NCBI GenBank assembly: GCA_964236535.1
Contig: CAXSEF010000068.1
Location: forward strand, 1 to 17,508
Length of the DNA: 17,508 nt
Direction of reading: 5' to 3'
Source: CAXSEF01 sp964236535
GTDB lineage: Bacteria; Pseudomonadota; Alphaproteobacteria; Acetobacterales; Acetobacteraceae
A program made the position numbers and the translations under genes. Position 1 is the stretch's first letter; each line of letters starts with the position of its first letter. Shown here in pieces: positions 1-6,916 of the stretch. The notes beneath the pieces were generated by a model. That model was not told the origin of the DNA. It saw nothing but the letters and a program-made list of their open reading frames with translations, and searched no databases.

Positions 1-97
1 CGACCCCGCGTCGGGCAGGAAATACCGACGCCGGTCGGTCAGATCACGCTCTAGCTACCGGGGTGCGCGGACCGGGCGACGCGCGCGGGCGCGCCCC

Positions 98-126
98 TTG
101 ATGGTTCGCGCGGCCCGACCTATTGC
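98..126 (+). promoter_or_regulatory. Putative sigma70-type promoter of the tRNA-Gln gene
   Basis: A TTGATG box (98-103) and a TATTGC box (121-126) are separated by exactly 17 bases. The -10-like box ends 13 bases before the tRNA 5' end, which would place transcription start near 133. Both hexamers are imperfect matches, and the call rests on spacing and position only. Confidence 0.45.
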
Positions 127-139
127 AGCAGGGCGCCGA

Positions 140-211
140 TGGGGCGTCGCCAAGTGGTAAGGCAGCGGACTTTGATTCCGCCATTCGGAGGTTCGAATCC
201 TCCCGCCCCAG
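140..211 (+). tRNA. tRNA-Gln (anticodon UUG)
   Basis: The sequence folds into a 72-nt cloverleaf. The acceptor stem TGGGGCG (140-146) pairs with CGCCCCA (204-210) and is followed by a G discriminator. The D arm reads GCC...GGC with a GGTAA loop. The anticodon stem GCGGA/TCCGC encloses the loop CTTTGAT, placing TTG at 172-174. The T arm is GGAGGTTCGAATCCTCC. The length, the G discriminator and the TGGGG start match bacterial tRNA-Gln. CCA is not encoded. This tRNA reads CAA and, by wobble, CAG codons. It is convergent with the protease gene that ends at 269. Confidence 0.96.
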
Positions 212-225
212 CAGGCCGCGCCTGC
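211..225. terminator. Hairpin between the convergent tRNA-Gln and protease genes
   Basis: GCAGGC (211-216), loop CGC, then GCCTGC (220-225) form a 6-bp GC-rich stem starting at the tRNA discriminator base. There is no clear T tract on either strand. A second GCAGGC at 241-246 could compete for the same GCCTGC arm. It is plausible as a tRNA 3' processing or termination structure and as a terminator for the opposing gene. Confidence 0.4.
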
Positions 226-268
226 TTCGCCGATCCGCCAGCAGGCTGGATCAGCCGGACTTCCCGCC

Positions 269-1609
269 TCAGGAGACCAGCGCCGCCGGCGGCGTCGTCA
301 CCCCGAACAGCACCACCTGCGATCCGTTCTGGAACGTGAAGGTGCTGCCGTATGCACCGGAACTGGTCGAGACCGGCCCGCCGTCGATGGTGTTCAGCTC
401 CAGCGTGTCGGCCGCATGGTATCCCACTACCGACAGAGTCCCGCCCAGCGCCTCCCAGGCGGACACCGTGTCCGCACCCACGCCGGCGAACACCACGGTG
501 GAGCCGGAGCCGCCGGTCAGACTGTCCGGCCCGTTGCCGCCGACGATCGTCTCCGCCCCCGCACCGGCCGTGGCCGCGTTTGCGGTTGCCGCCGAACAGA
601 ACAGCAGGTCGCCGTTGCCGCCGCCCACCAGCGTCGCGGCCCCGCTGCCGCCGATCACGTCCGAGGCGCCGCCATAGCCCGCGTCGAAGATGCCGCCGCC
701 GCTGCCGCCGAACAGCGTCGCCGTCCCGCCGCCGGGCCGCACCGTGTCCGTGCCCGCGCCGCCCACGACCACCAGGCTGCCGCTGCCCCCCAGCACCGAG
801 ACCGACGGTCCCGCGGCATAGACGATGCCCGCTCCCGCATCGGCCTCGATGGTGTCGCGTCCGAAGCTGGTCAGCTCGGCCTGGTTGCCGGTCAGCGTCA
901 GCAGGTTCGCCCCGCTGGCCGGGGTCGCGCTGTCCGTGACATCAGGGGCGGCATCGAGCGCCTCCCAGCCGTCGATCTGCGTGACGCTGCCCGCGGTCAC
1001 CTCCGAGGCATAGAGGTCGGTCGAAACCGTGCCGACGATGGTGGGCACGCCGCCGGGCCCATTGATCCAGATCGGCCCGCCGCTGCTGCCTGGGTCGAGA
1101 GAGACCAGGCCGGTGAGCGCGCGCGCGGAGCCGTCCTGGCTGACCTGCCCGGCCGCGGTGACCTCGGGTCCGCCATCCGGCAGCCCGGCGATCCGCACCG
1201 GTGTCGACGGGCCGACCGCCGTCGTGTTGAGCTGGAACACCGGAGCCGTTCCCAGCGCCGTGCCGAAATTCACGAGCGCGTAGTCGCTCTGCGTCGCGCC
1301 CTCGGTCAGCTCGTCGCCAGTGTCATCAATGGCGTTGTAGTGGAAATCCTCGGCATAGATGCCGCTCTGGAACACCACCTCGGACCCGGCCATGGCATCG
1401 GCTTCCGGCACCGCCTGGGGCAGCGCCACGATCGCCACCGCTGCCCCTATCCCCTGCTGATAAACGCCGTGTGCCGCGGTCAACACCTCGCCCGGGGCGA
1501 TGACCGTCCCGGAGAACTGCAGCACCGAGCCGTCGGAGAAGGTCGCGAGGAGCCCCACGACCGAGGTGTAGGGCGCTTCGTCGGGGGCGGCGGTCGTGTT
1601 CGTGGCCAT
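269..1609 (-). CDS. Trypsin-like serine protease with a C-terminal glycine-rich RTX-like domain
   Basis: The 446-residue product has a chymotrypsin-fold catalytic triad: His47 in LTAAHGVY, Asp109 in SDYALVNF, and Ser176 in DPGSSGGP. The protease domain covers roughly residues 12-215. From about 270 to 385 follow imperfect glycine-rich repeats such as GGAGTDTV, GGNGDLLF and GGNGPDSLTGG. These resemble hemolysin-type calcium-binding (RTX) nonapeptides but most lack the full GGxGxDxLx consensus. The C-terminus (FTFQNGSQVVLFGV) resembles the ends of many RTX-like proteins. There is no N-terminal signal peptide, so if it is exported a type I secretion route using the C-terminus is the natural inference. 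No ABC exporter gene lies nearby. The ATG is preceded by GAGAGAG. Function as a secreted endopeptidase is inferred, and the substrate is unknown. Confidence 0.85.
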   Translation of the reverse strand: MATNTTAAPDEAPYTSVVGLLATFSDGSVLQFSGTVIAPGEVLTAAHGVYQQGIGAAVAIVALPQAVPEADAMAGSEVVFQSGIYAEDFHYNAIDDTGDELTEGATQSDYALVNFGTALGTAPVFQLNTTAVGPSTPVRIAGLPDGGPEVTAAGQVSQDGSARALTGLVSLDPGSSGGPIWINGPGGVPTIVGTVSTDLYASEVTAGSVTQIDGWEALDAAPDVTDSATPASGANLLTLTGNQAELTSFGRDTIEADAGAGIVYAAGPSVSVLGGSGSLVVVGGAGTDTVRPGGGTATLFGGSGGGIFDAGYGGASDVIGGSGAATLVGGGNGDLLFCSAATANAATAGAGAETIVGGNGPDSLTGGSGSTVVFAGVGADTVSAWEALGGTLSVVGYHAADTLELNTIDGGPVSTSSGAYGSTFTFQNGSQVVLFGVTTPPAALVS

Positions 1610-1802
1610 GCTGCTCTCTCGGCTGTTGCGGAAGGCAAGCCTGATCCGCGCCCCGCGGCAAGGGCCTCTGGCGGGAAGACGAAGGCGAGGCCCTGCCCTG
1701 CCTCGCTGAAGCTTTGGATGTCTGGTCCTGGAGTGATACCAGAAACGATCCTAATGGTGCGGAGAATGTGCTCCATGCCAACGTGCCGATGGGTATACGG
1801 TA

Positions 1803-2282
1803 ATGACGCGCCTGCTAGAGGCGACTGATCAGCATTTTGCATGGCTTCTTGGTGAGATCACTTTCCCGGACGGTCTGACAGCACCGCCGGACGGAGTAGA
1901 TGATAAAGCCGCTCTTTCGGTAATCCGCCACCTTGTCGTGAACCTGCATTTGGCTGGACACCGAAGTCACTGGCTTATTGTGGATGGCATTGAGGTCGTT
2001 GGGTTATGTGGCTTCAAGCGTCCGCCCGATCCATCGGGCACTGCCGAGATTTGATATGGAGTAGCAACAAGCCGTCGCGGCAGGGGTTTTGCGACGCGGG
2101 CCGTCGCAATCATGCTCGATAGAGCCAGTGATATCGGAAGCGTCTTGAGATTTAACGCCGAGACTACCGAGGATAACTTGGCGTCACATGTGGTCCTCAA
2201 GCGGAATGGCTTCTCTCAAACGGGTCGACGGCATGATGCCGAAGACGGTGACCTCATCCAATGGATGATACCCGTCTCATGA
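1803..2282 (+). pseudogene. GNAT-family N-acetyltransferase interrupted by one in-frame TGA
   Basis: Read from the ATG at 1803, the frame gives 83 residues, meets TGA at 2052-2054, and then continues open in the same frame for 75 more codons to TGA at 2280-2282. The two halves join into one GNAT protein of about 159 residues. It resembles the RimJ/RimL group: a tryptophan- and histidine-rich N-terminal half, a GLCGFK strand, then AEI-stop-YGVATSRRGRGFAT. That last segment holds the acetyl-CoA-binding R/Q-x-x-G-x-G/A motif and is followed by a typical ETTEDNLASHVVLKRNGF helix-strand. The stop sits where the family usually has Gly, so a GGA-to-TGA change is the simplest explanation. No other lesion is visible, which suggests recent inactivation or, less likely, readthrough. 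Substrate unknown. The neighbouring protease gene is divergent. Confidence 0.8.
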
Positions 2283-2358
2283 GGTTCTGGCTTTCTCGTG
2301 ATGCGGTGTTTTGGCGATGGCGTGATTCGTTTTCTCCTGTCTGGATTTGGAGAGTGCG

Positions 2359-3150
2359 ATGGGTGCGGCACTGGTGGTGCGCGACGACATCGAAGCGGCA
2401 GCACTGCGGCGCCTTGCGCGAGACGCGAGCGCGACGGCCGGGTGGCAGCGCGGCTGCTGGCGATCGCGGGCGTGCTGGACGGCCTGAGCCGGGCGGCGGC
2501 AGCGCGTGCCGCAGGCATGGACCGCCAGACGCTGCGTGACTGGGTGATCCGCTTCAACGCAGAGGGCGTCGCAGGCCTGCGCGACCAGCCGCGTCCTGGT
2601 CGTCCGGTCGGCATGGACGAGGGCAGGCAGGCGGCGCTGCGGGCGATGATCCTGCGCGGCCCGATCCGGAGCGGGACGGAGTTTCGTCCTGGCGCATCGT
2701 GGACCTGTGCCGCCTGGCCGAGCAACGCCTGGGCGTGACCTGTCGCCCGAGCGGGATGCTGCGGCTGGTCAGCTCGCTTGGTCTGTCCTGGCAGAAGACC
2801 CGGCCCTGTCACCCGCAGGCCGACAAGGCGGCGCAGCAGCGCTTCAAAAAGGGGGTCTCGCCGCGATCCTGAGCGCCATCGTCCAGGCTCATCCCGGCGC
2901 CGAGGTGCAGCTCTGGTGCCACGACGAGGCCAGGGTGGAACAGAAGGGCCGCGGCACTCGTGTCTGGTTCCAGCGCGGCCAGCGGCCGAGCGGGTCTGGC
3001 TCTCCCTGCGCAAGCGCTTTCTCTCGCACCGGCTGTTCGCCGACTTCGACGCCATCGTGGATGGCTGCTGCGACGCCTGGACGCGCCTGCTCGCAGAACC
3101 AGGACGTCTCGCAGCCCTCACAAGCTACCCATACCTGCAGAAAATCAGGA
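2359..3150 (+). mobile_element. Decayed IS630-family transposase, frameshifted and internally deleted
   Basis: Pieces of one IS630-type transposase appear in order in different frames. The N-terminus MGAALVVRDDIEAAALRRLA starts at 2359 after a GGAGAG. Next comes DGRVAARLLAIAGVLDGLSR with the helix-turn-helix GMDRQTLRDWVIRFNAEG. Then SSWRIVDLCRLAEQRLG and LGLSWQKTRP, then the first catalytic Asp in WCHDEARVEQKGRGTR, and finally ERVWLSLRKRFLSHRLFADF. Frame changes fall near 2420, 2657 and in the A5G5 run near 2850. At about 2985-2995 the text jumps from RGQRPS directly to ERVW, so roughly 100 residues of the catalytic core are missing, including the second Asp and most of the third acidic motif. 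The copy cannot encode an active transposase. The exact element ends were not resolved. Confidence 0.85.
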
Positions 3151-3249
3151 CTCCATCAGACAAGTATGAGGTGACGGGGATTGCGCTTGAAGATGTCTGG
3201 AGTGGTGGCGGCTACGTGCCGCGGCCTGTGCAAGCAAGGACCCAGGTCA

Positions 3250-3339
3250 AACCCGCAGCTTCTGGATTTGGCATCGGTCCGCAAAGGTGCCCCACGCACC
3301 GAGGCGGCCAGGGTCGGCGGCGTGACCTTGCAGATTGTC
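3250..3339 (+). mobile_element. IS630-type helix-turn-helix fragment
   Basis: One frame reads NPQLLDLASVRKGAPRTEAA then RVGGVTLQIV. The RTEAARxGGVTLQIV signature is typical of the N-terminal helix-turn-helix of one IS630 subgroup, where it normally continues RDWVxRFN. Here the similarity stops at 3339 and an IS5-like tail begins. The remnant at the right end of the window carries the same GVTLQIV signature, so both derive from related elements. Only about 30 residues remain. The DNA at 3151-3249 between this scrap and the larger IS630 remnant contains nothing I recognise. Confidence 0.6.
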
Positions 3340-3341
3340 CT

Positions 3342-3398
3342 GCCGTCCTGAACCGAATGCTCGACCTCGAACGACCGGAGTACATCCGCTTGGTGTGA
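3342..3398 (+). mobile_element. C-terminal tail of an IS5-family transposase
   Basis: The frame ends AVLNRMLDLERPEYIRLV followed by TGA at 3396-3398. Many IS5-group transposases end with xVLNRMLELGRPEYVRxx and a stop. Only the last 18 or so residues are present, fused directly to the IS630 scrap on its left. It is on the opposite strand from the larger IS5 remnant at 3800-4430, which lacks its own C-terminus, so an inversion could have separated the two parts. That connection is an inference. Confidence 0.55.
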
Positions 3399-3507
3399 CA
3401 GCCAATGCCGATAGATGTTCCACGTCTATCATCCGGTCCACGCGACACAGTTCAGTATAGTCGCACGATTTTTGGCAGATCCGTTACAGCAAATCCCGCA
3501 GGCGTCG

Positions 3508-3603
3508 ATGAATAGTCGATCTGGCGCGGCCGTGGACGGCGGCATGTCCCACAACGCGGTCGTCGAGCGGTTCGGCGTGGCGGTGGCGTCCGCCGTCCGC
3601 CGT
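3508..3603 (+). mobile_element. N-terminal helix-turn-helix scrap of an IS630-type OrfA
   Basis: The frame from ATG at 3508 reads MNSRSGAAVDGGMSHNAVVE then RFGVAVASAVRR. This matches the usual start of small IS630-type OrfA proteins (DLRxRVVAAVxGGMSxNAAAxRFGVxxSTAxRW), with a damaged first helix. Similarity ends at about 3603, where the sequence changes to the oxidoreductase fragment. It is too short to act as a transposase. Confidence 0.55.
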
Positions 3604-3604
3604 C

Positions 3605-3796
3605 CTGGGCTTCATGAGATGGGACCATACCGACCAGCTCGATAATTTTGTTACCGAAACGAGTAGATGGCTTGAAGTTGGCAAGATCAAGGTGCGCAAG
3701 GATATCAGCAACGGGTTGGACAGCGCCCCATCGGCGTTCATCAGCACGCTGACCGGATCGAAGCTTGGCAAGACCATCGTCAAGCGCTCGGCATGA
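3605..3796 (+). pseudogene. Orphan C-terminal fragment of an NADP-dependent medium-chain oxidoreductase
   Basis: The frame ending at TGA 3794-3796 contains SRWLEVGKIKVRKDISNGLD then SAPSAFISTLTGSKLGKTIV. This is the characteristic end of zinc-independent MDR enzymes of the curcumin/2-alkenal reductase type, which typically read ARWxAEGRLKxREDIxxGLExAPxAFxxLxxGxNxGKxxV. The preceding GFMRWDHTDQLDNF fits the strand-helix before it. Only about 60 of the roughly 330 family residues remain. The left edge abuts an IS630 scrap and the right edge abuts the truncated IS5 copy, so the rest of the gene was lost through IS-mediated rearrangement. Base composition is lower in GC than its neighbours. Confidence 0.65.
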
Positions 3797-3799
3797 CCG

Positions 3800-4430
3800 C
3801 TGGATCTGGGCGGCACGATCACCGCAGCGTCCGGCGAGCGCCTGGCAATCTCGCCATACGCGCCGTCCTGGTCATACGCGCCGTCTGCGGTGAACAAGGC
3901 GAGCGGACCCGCCTGGTCAAGCAGGGTGCTGACCTGCGAGGCGTGGTCGACATCGCTGGTGCTCAGCGTGGCAGCGACGATCCGCCCGGTGTCGGCGTCC
4001 ACTCCGACGTGCAGCGGGCGCCAGGACCGGCGCAGGCGCGTGCCGTGCTTCTCGAGCAGCCGCTCGCCCGCGCCGCACAGCTTCAGTCCGGTGCTGTCCA
4101 CCAGCAGGTGCATGGGTGCGGAGAGAGGCGCGGTGATGCCGCATCCAGCGTCTCCATCCTGCGGCTCAGCGTCGAGTGGTCCGGCACCGCGAGATCCACG
4201 CCGAGCAGCGCGAGGACGGAGCCGGTCAGCCCCTCGGTCTGGCACAGGGCCAGGCGGAACACCGCACGCAATGTCAGCGCCGTGACGATGGCCAAGGCTG
4301 AATAGCGCAGCTGGCCGCCTCGTGTGGTGCGTGGCTCGGCCTTCCAGGCTGCGATCGCCGCGTCGGTGAACCAGACTGTGTGGCTGCCGTGTTGCCGCAG
4401 AGCGCCATCGTAGACTGCCGAGTTTGCCAC
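3800..4430 (-). mobile_element. Truncated, frameshifted IS5-family transposase
   Basis: Reading leftward from ATG at 4430, the product starts MANSAVYDGALRQHGSHTVW and continues through GLTGSVLALLGVDLAVPDHS with TLSRRMETLDA, typical of IS5-group transposases. A frameshift near 4130 moves the frame to PMHLLVDSTGLKLCG (first catalytic Asp) and TADGAYDQDGAYGEIA (second Asp). The homology ends at VIVPPRSS near 3800, where the reading frame runs antisense into the oxidoreductase fragment, so the last third with the catalytic Glu is missing. The element is inactive. The 230 bp between its start and the MFS gene probably hold its terminal repeat, which I could not define. Confidence 0.8.
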
Positions 4431-4660
4431 CGGGTGTCGCTACTGAAGCATGTGGTGACGCTGGGCAACGCTGGCCTTGAACGGCACGGCCCGGACCTCT
4501 GGGGACAGTAACGGGCACCGTGGCTGCCATTCTACATCAGCAGGGCGACGGCCAACGAATCCGTGCAATATGGTTGCGAGCCGCGCCGTCCTACCCGTTG
4601 TGAGGCGTTACCCCATCTAGTTCTCGTGCCCGCAACCCAATCATCCTCGGCCTTCACCAC

Positions 4661-5908
4661 GTGACCAAGCCGCCCGACGATCCCGACAGGGAGGGATCAC
4701 CGTTCGCCCTGCTGCGCCCGCACTGGCGCCTAGTGCTGGCGGCGTTCCTCGGCTGGTTCCTCGACGCCTTCGACCAGGTGGCCCTGCTTCTGGTACTACC
4801 CGAGATCGGCCGCCACTTCGGCGTTTCCCTCACCGCCATGGGCCTGGTCATCACCGCGCAGAGCCTCGGCCGTGCCATCGGCAACATCAGCTGGGGCTGG
4901 CTCGCCGACCGCTACGGGCGAAAACTTACCTTCATGATCGGCGTGGTCTGGTTCGCCGTCTTCTCCGGCCTGACCGCGCTGGCCTGGAGCTACGCCGCGC
5001 TGGTTGTGATCCAGCTGCTGTTCGGCATCGGCTTCGGCGGCGAATGGACCGCCTCGGCCGCTCTGCTGATGGAAAGCGTGCCGGCCCGCTCCCGCCAGGT
5101 CGCCTCTTCGCTGATGATGGCCGGCTACGAGGTCGGATTCTTCGCCGCCGCCGGAACCCAGGCAGTGCTGCTGCCGCTGTTCGGCTGGCGCGCCCTGTTC
5201 ATAGTCGGCATCGCTCCTGCCCTGCTGGCGGTCTTCATCCGCGTCGGCGTCCATGAAAGCCCGGTCTGGCTGCGCATGCAGCAGGAGCGCGCCGCTAGCC
5301 CTCGCGACACGCCTCCGAAGCCGCGCCTGCGCATGGACCGCGCAGCCTGGCAGGCCTGCGTCCTGATGATTGCGCTGCAGTTCCAGACCGCCTCGGTCTA
5401 CAGCTTCTATCCGACGATCCTGAAGACCGTGTACGGCTACGGTGCCGCCGGCGTGTTCGCCGGCGTCGCCGCCTACTCAATCGGCTCCGTACTCGGCAAG
5501 CTGCTGTGCGGCCGCATCGCGACCCGTATCGGCGACCGCTGGACGATGCTGGGCTGCCTCGCTGTCACCGTGCTCGGCATCGTGCCCTTCGTGTCCGCTG
5601 CCACGACGCCCGCGCTGCTGGGCGCGGCCGTGGTCGTGGGCGGGTCGAGCAGCGGCGTGTTCGCCCTGGTGCCGCACTACCTGTCATTACGCTTCTCCAA
5701 CGCGGTGCGCTCGTTCGGCATGGGCCTCGCCTACGCGCTCGCCGCCGGCAGTCACGGCATCGCCACCTTTGTCGTGCCTGCGGCCGCGCCCGGCCTCGGT
5801 CTGCAGCACGCCGTGGAGCTGTTCGTGGTGGCCAGCTCGCTCGCCGTCGCCGCGATCGCGCTGCGCGAGCCCCGCGTTCTGCCGGGCTTCGACATGGACG
5901 AGCCCTAG
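4661..5908 (+). CDS. MFS transporter, probably organic/aromatic acid:H+ symporter type
   Basis: The 415-residue product has about 12 hydrophobic helices. TM1 (about 23-47) carries GWFLDAFDQVALLL with two acidic residues (Asp35, Asp38), a pattern seen in the SHS/AAHS carboxylate and aromatic-acid symporters. The MFS signature motif GWLADRYGRK (79-88) lies in loop 2-3, with a weaker copy GRIATRIGDR (284-293) in the second half. FGIGFGGEWTASAALLMESV (121-140) and HESPVWL (198-204) fit the same group. A proline- and charge-rich loop at about 205-228 separates the halves. The start is GTG at 4661 with no clear Shine-Dalgarno sequence, and IS5 debris lies 230 bp upstream, so the native promoter may have been replaced. 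The gene stands alone. The substrate cannot be assigned from sequence. Confidence 0.88.
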   Translation: MTKPPDDPDREGSPFALLRPHWRLVLAAFLGWFLDAFDQVALLLVLPEIGRHFGVSLTAMGLVITAQSLGRAIGNISWGWLADRYGRKLTFMIGVVWFAVFSGLTALAWSYAALVVIQLLFGIGFGGEWTASAALLMESVPARSRQVASSLMMAGYEVGFFAAAGTQAVLLPLFGWRALFIVGIAPALLAVFIRVGVHESPVWLRMQQERAASPRDTPPKPRLRMDRAAWQACVLMIALQFQTASVYSFYPTILKTVYGYGAAGVFAGVAAYSIGSVLGKLLCGRIATRIGDRWTMLGCLAVTVLGIVPFVSAATTPALLGAAVVVGGSSSGVFALVPHYLSLRFSNAVRSFGMGLAYALAAGSHGIATFVVPAAAPGLGLQHAVELFVVASSLAVAAIALREPRVLPGFDMDEP

Positions 5909-5983
5909 TCTCAGCCGGCTGTCCATCCGCCGTCCGGCCTCGCGCCGTATCCAGGTTATACCAGAGGCCCCAGGCACTGACTT

Positions 5984-6008
5984 GTAAGCGCAGCAAGGCT
6001 GGGCTTAC
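5984..6008. terminator. Strong hairpin between the MFS gene and the IS3 element
   Basis: GTAAGC (5984-5989) and GCTTAC (6003-6008) pair. Inside them CAGC (5991-5994) pairs with GCTG (5998-6001) across an AAG loop, with a single G/G mismatch. This gives ten base pairs in 25 nt. It lies 75 bp after the MFS stop between convergent genes. No T tract follows, so it is only a candidate terminator. Confidence 0.4.
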
Positions 6009-6011
6009 GCT

Positions 6012-6866
6012 CTACCCGCATTCCAATGGCCAAGCGGGCCAACGGAAACTAAGGTTGCCCCATTTGCGTGGACGGTTTGTGGGCTTGCGGACTACAGCCT
6101 GCATTTCGGCTTCGTCGGTCATGAGAGAGCGGTAGCCCAGGCCCGAGTGCAGCCGCACCGGGTTGTACCAACCCTTGATGGAGCTGAAGCAGGCCATCCG
6201 GGCCTTGGCCTGGGACGTGAACCGTCGACGGCTGAGCAGCCCGGCTTCCAAGGCGGAAAAGAAGCTCTCCGCCATGGCGTTGTCGTAGGCGTCGCTAACC
6301 GATCCCATCGAGGGCCTGACGTCAGCTTCTCCACAATGCTTGCCGAACGCCAGGGACGTGTATTGGCTGCCCCGGTCGCTGTGGTGGATGACGTCCTTCG
6401 GCCGTCGCTGGCCAACCGCCAGCTCCATCGCGTCCAGCACCAGCCCCGCGCGCAGGTGGTTCGCCATCGACCAGCCGACGATCCTGCGGCTCCAGGCGTT
6501 CAGGACGACAGCCAGGCAGAAGAAAGCCCGCCGTGATCGGCACGTAGGTGATGTCGGCCACCCAGAGCTGGTTCGGCCCAGGCTCGGTGAAGTCGCGATC
6601 CACCAAGTCGGGTGCAGGTCTGGCGTCCTTGTCCCGCCGCGTCGTCGCCGGTCCGCCGTGCCGATGGCTGCGCCGACGAGCCCGCCCTCGCGCATCAGCC
6701 GGGCGATGCGCTTGCGGCCGTGCCTCTCTCCTGCCCGAAGCTCGGCATGGGCGCGAGGCGCTCCGTAGATCTGGCGTGAGCTGACGTGCACTGTGCGGAT
6801 GCGCTTCGGCAGGGCCGTATCGGCAAGGGCGTGGGCAGCAACTTTTGAAAGGATGTCACGCTCCAC
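6012..6866 (-). pseudogene. IS3 OrfB transposase (DDE), frameshifted and internally deleted
   Basis: Catalytic parts are recognisable: the first Asp in NQLWVADITYVPIT (a different frame, about 6540-6580), the second in VIHHSDRGSQYTS, and the Glu in DNAMAESFFSALEAGLLSRR. The tail WYNPVRLHSGLGYRS is typical. Two frame changes flank the first-Asp block, one near 6600 and one near 6530. The frame passes straight from the OrfA-type ILSKVAAHA to IRTVHVSSRQIYGAPR, so the usual OrfB start of some 40-50 residues has been deleted. The reading frame also runs out through the left terminal repeat to a stop at 6012. The transposase cannot be functional in this form. Confidence 0.78.
6056..6073 (+). repeat. 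Left terminal inverted repeat of the IS3 element
   Basis: This repeat matches the inverted copy at 7136-7153, sharing CGTGGAC at the inner end and TGxCCC at the outer end, with a one-base offset in the T run. OrfB reads outward through this repeat to a stop at 6012. Confidence 0.65.
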
Positions 6867-6916
6867 CCGGTGCTGCCTGTTCTTGCGGCGAAGCCGGACC
6901 AGCTCGTCGCGTTTGG

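Noticed and set aside
188..211. tRNA-Gln 3' end as an integration (att) site for an island covering this window
   Set aside because: I found no second copy of the tRNA 3' end in the window and no integrase gene beside the tRNA.
416..1828. Long plus-strand open frame (470 codons) opposite the protease
   Set aside because: It is a shadow of the serine protease gene, whose triad and repeats are unambiguous. The shadow translation is Arg/Gly/His-rich and has no motif.
2052..2054. TGA in the GNAT gene as a selenocysteine codon
   Set aside because: The position is normally glycine, no SECIS-like hairpin is evident directly after it, and GNAT enzymes are not known selenoproteins.
3800..4430. Programmed frameshifting in the IS5 copy as an explanation for its two frames
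   Set aside because: No slippery run is visible near 4130 and the C-terminal third is missing anyway, so mutation is the simpler reading.
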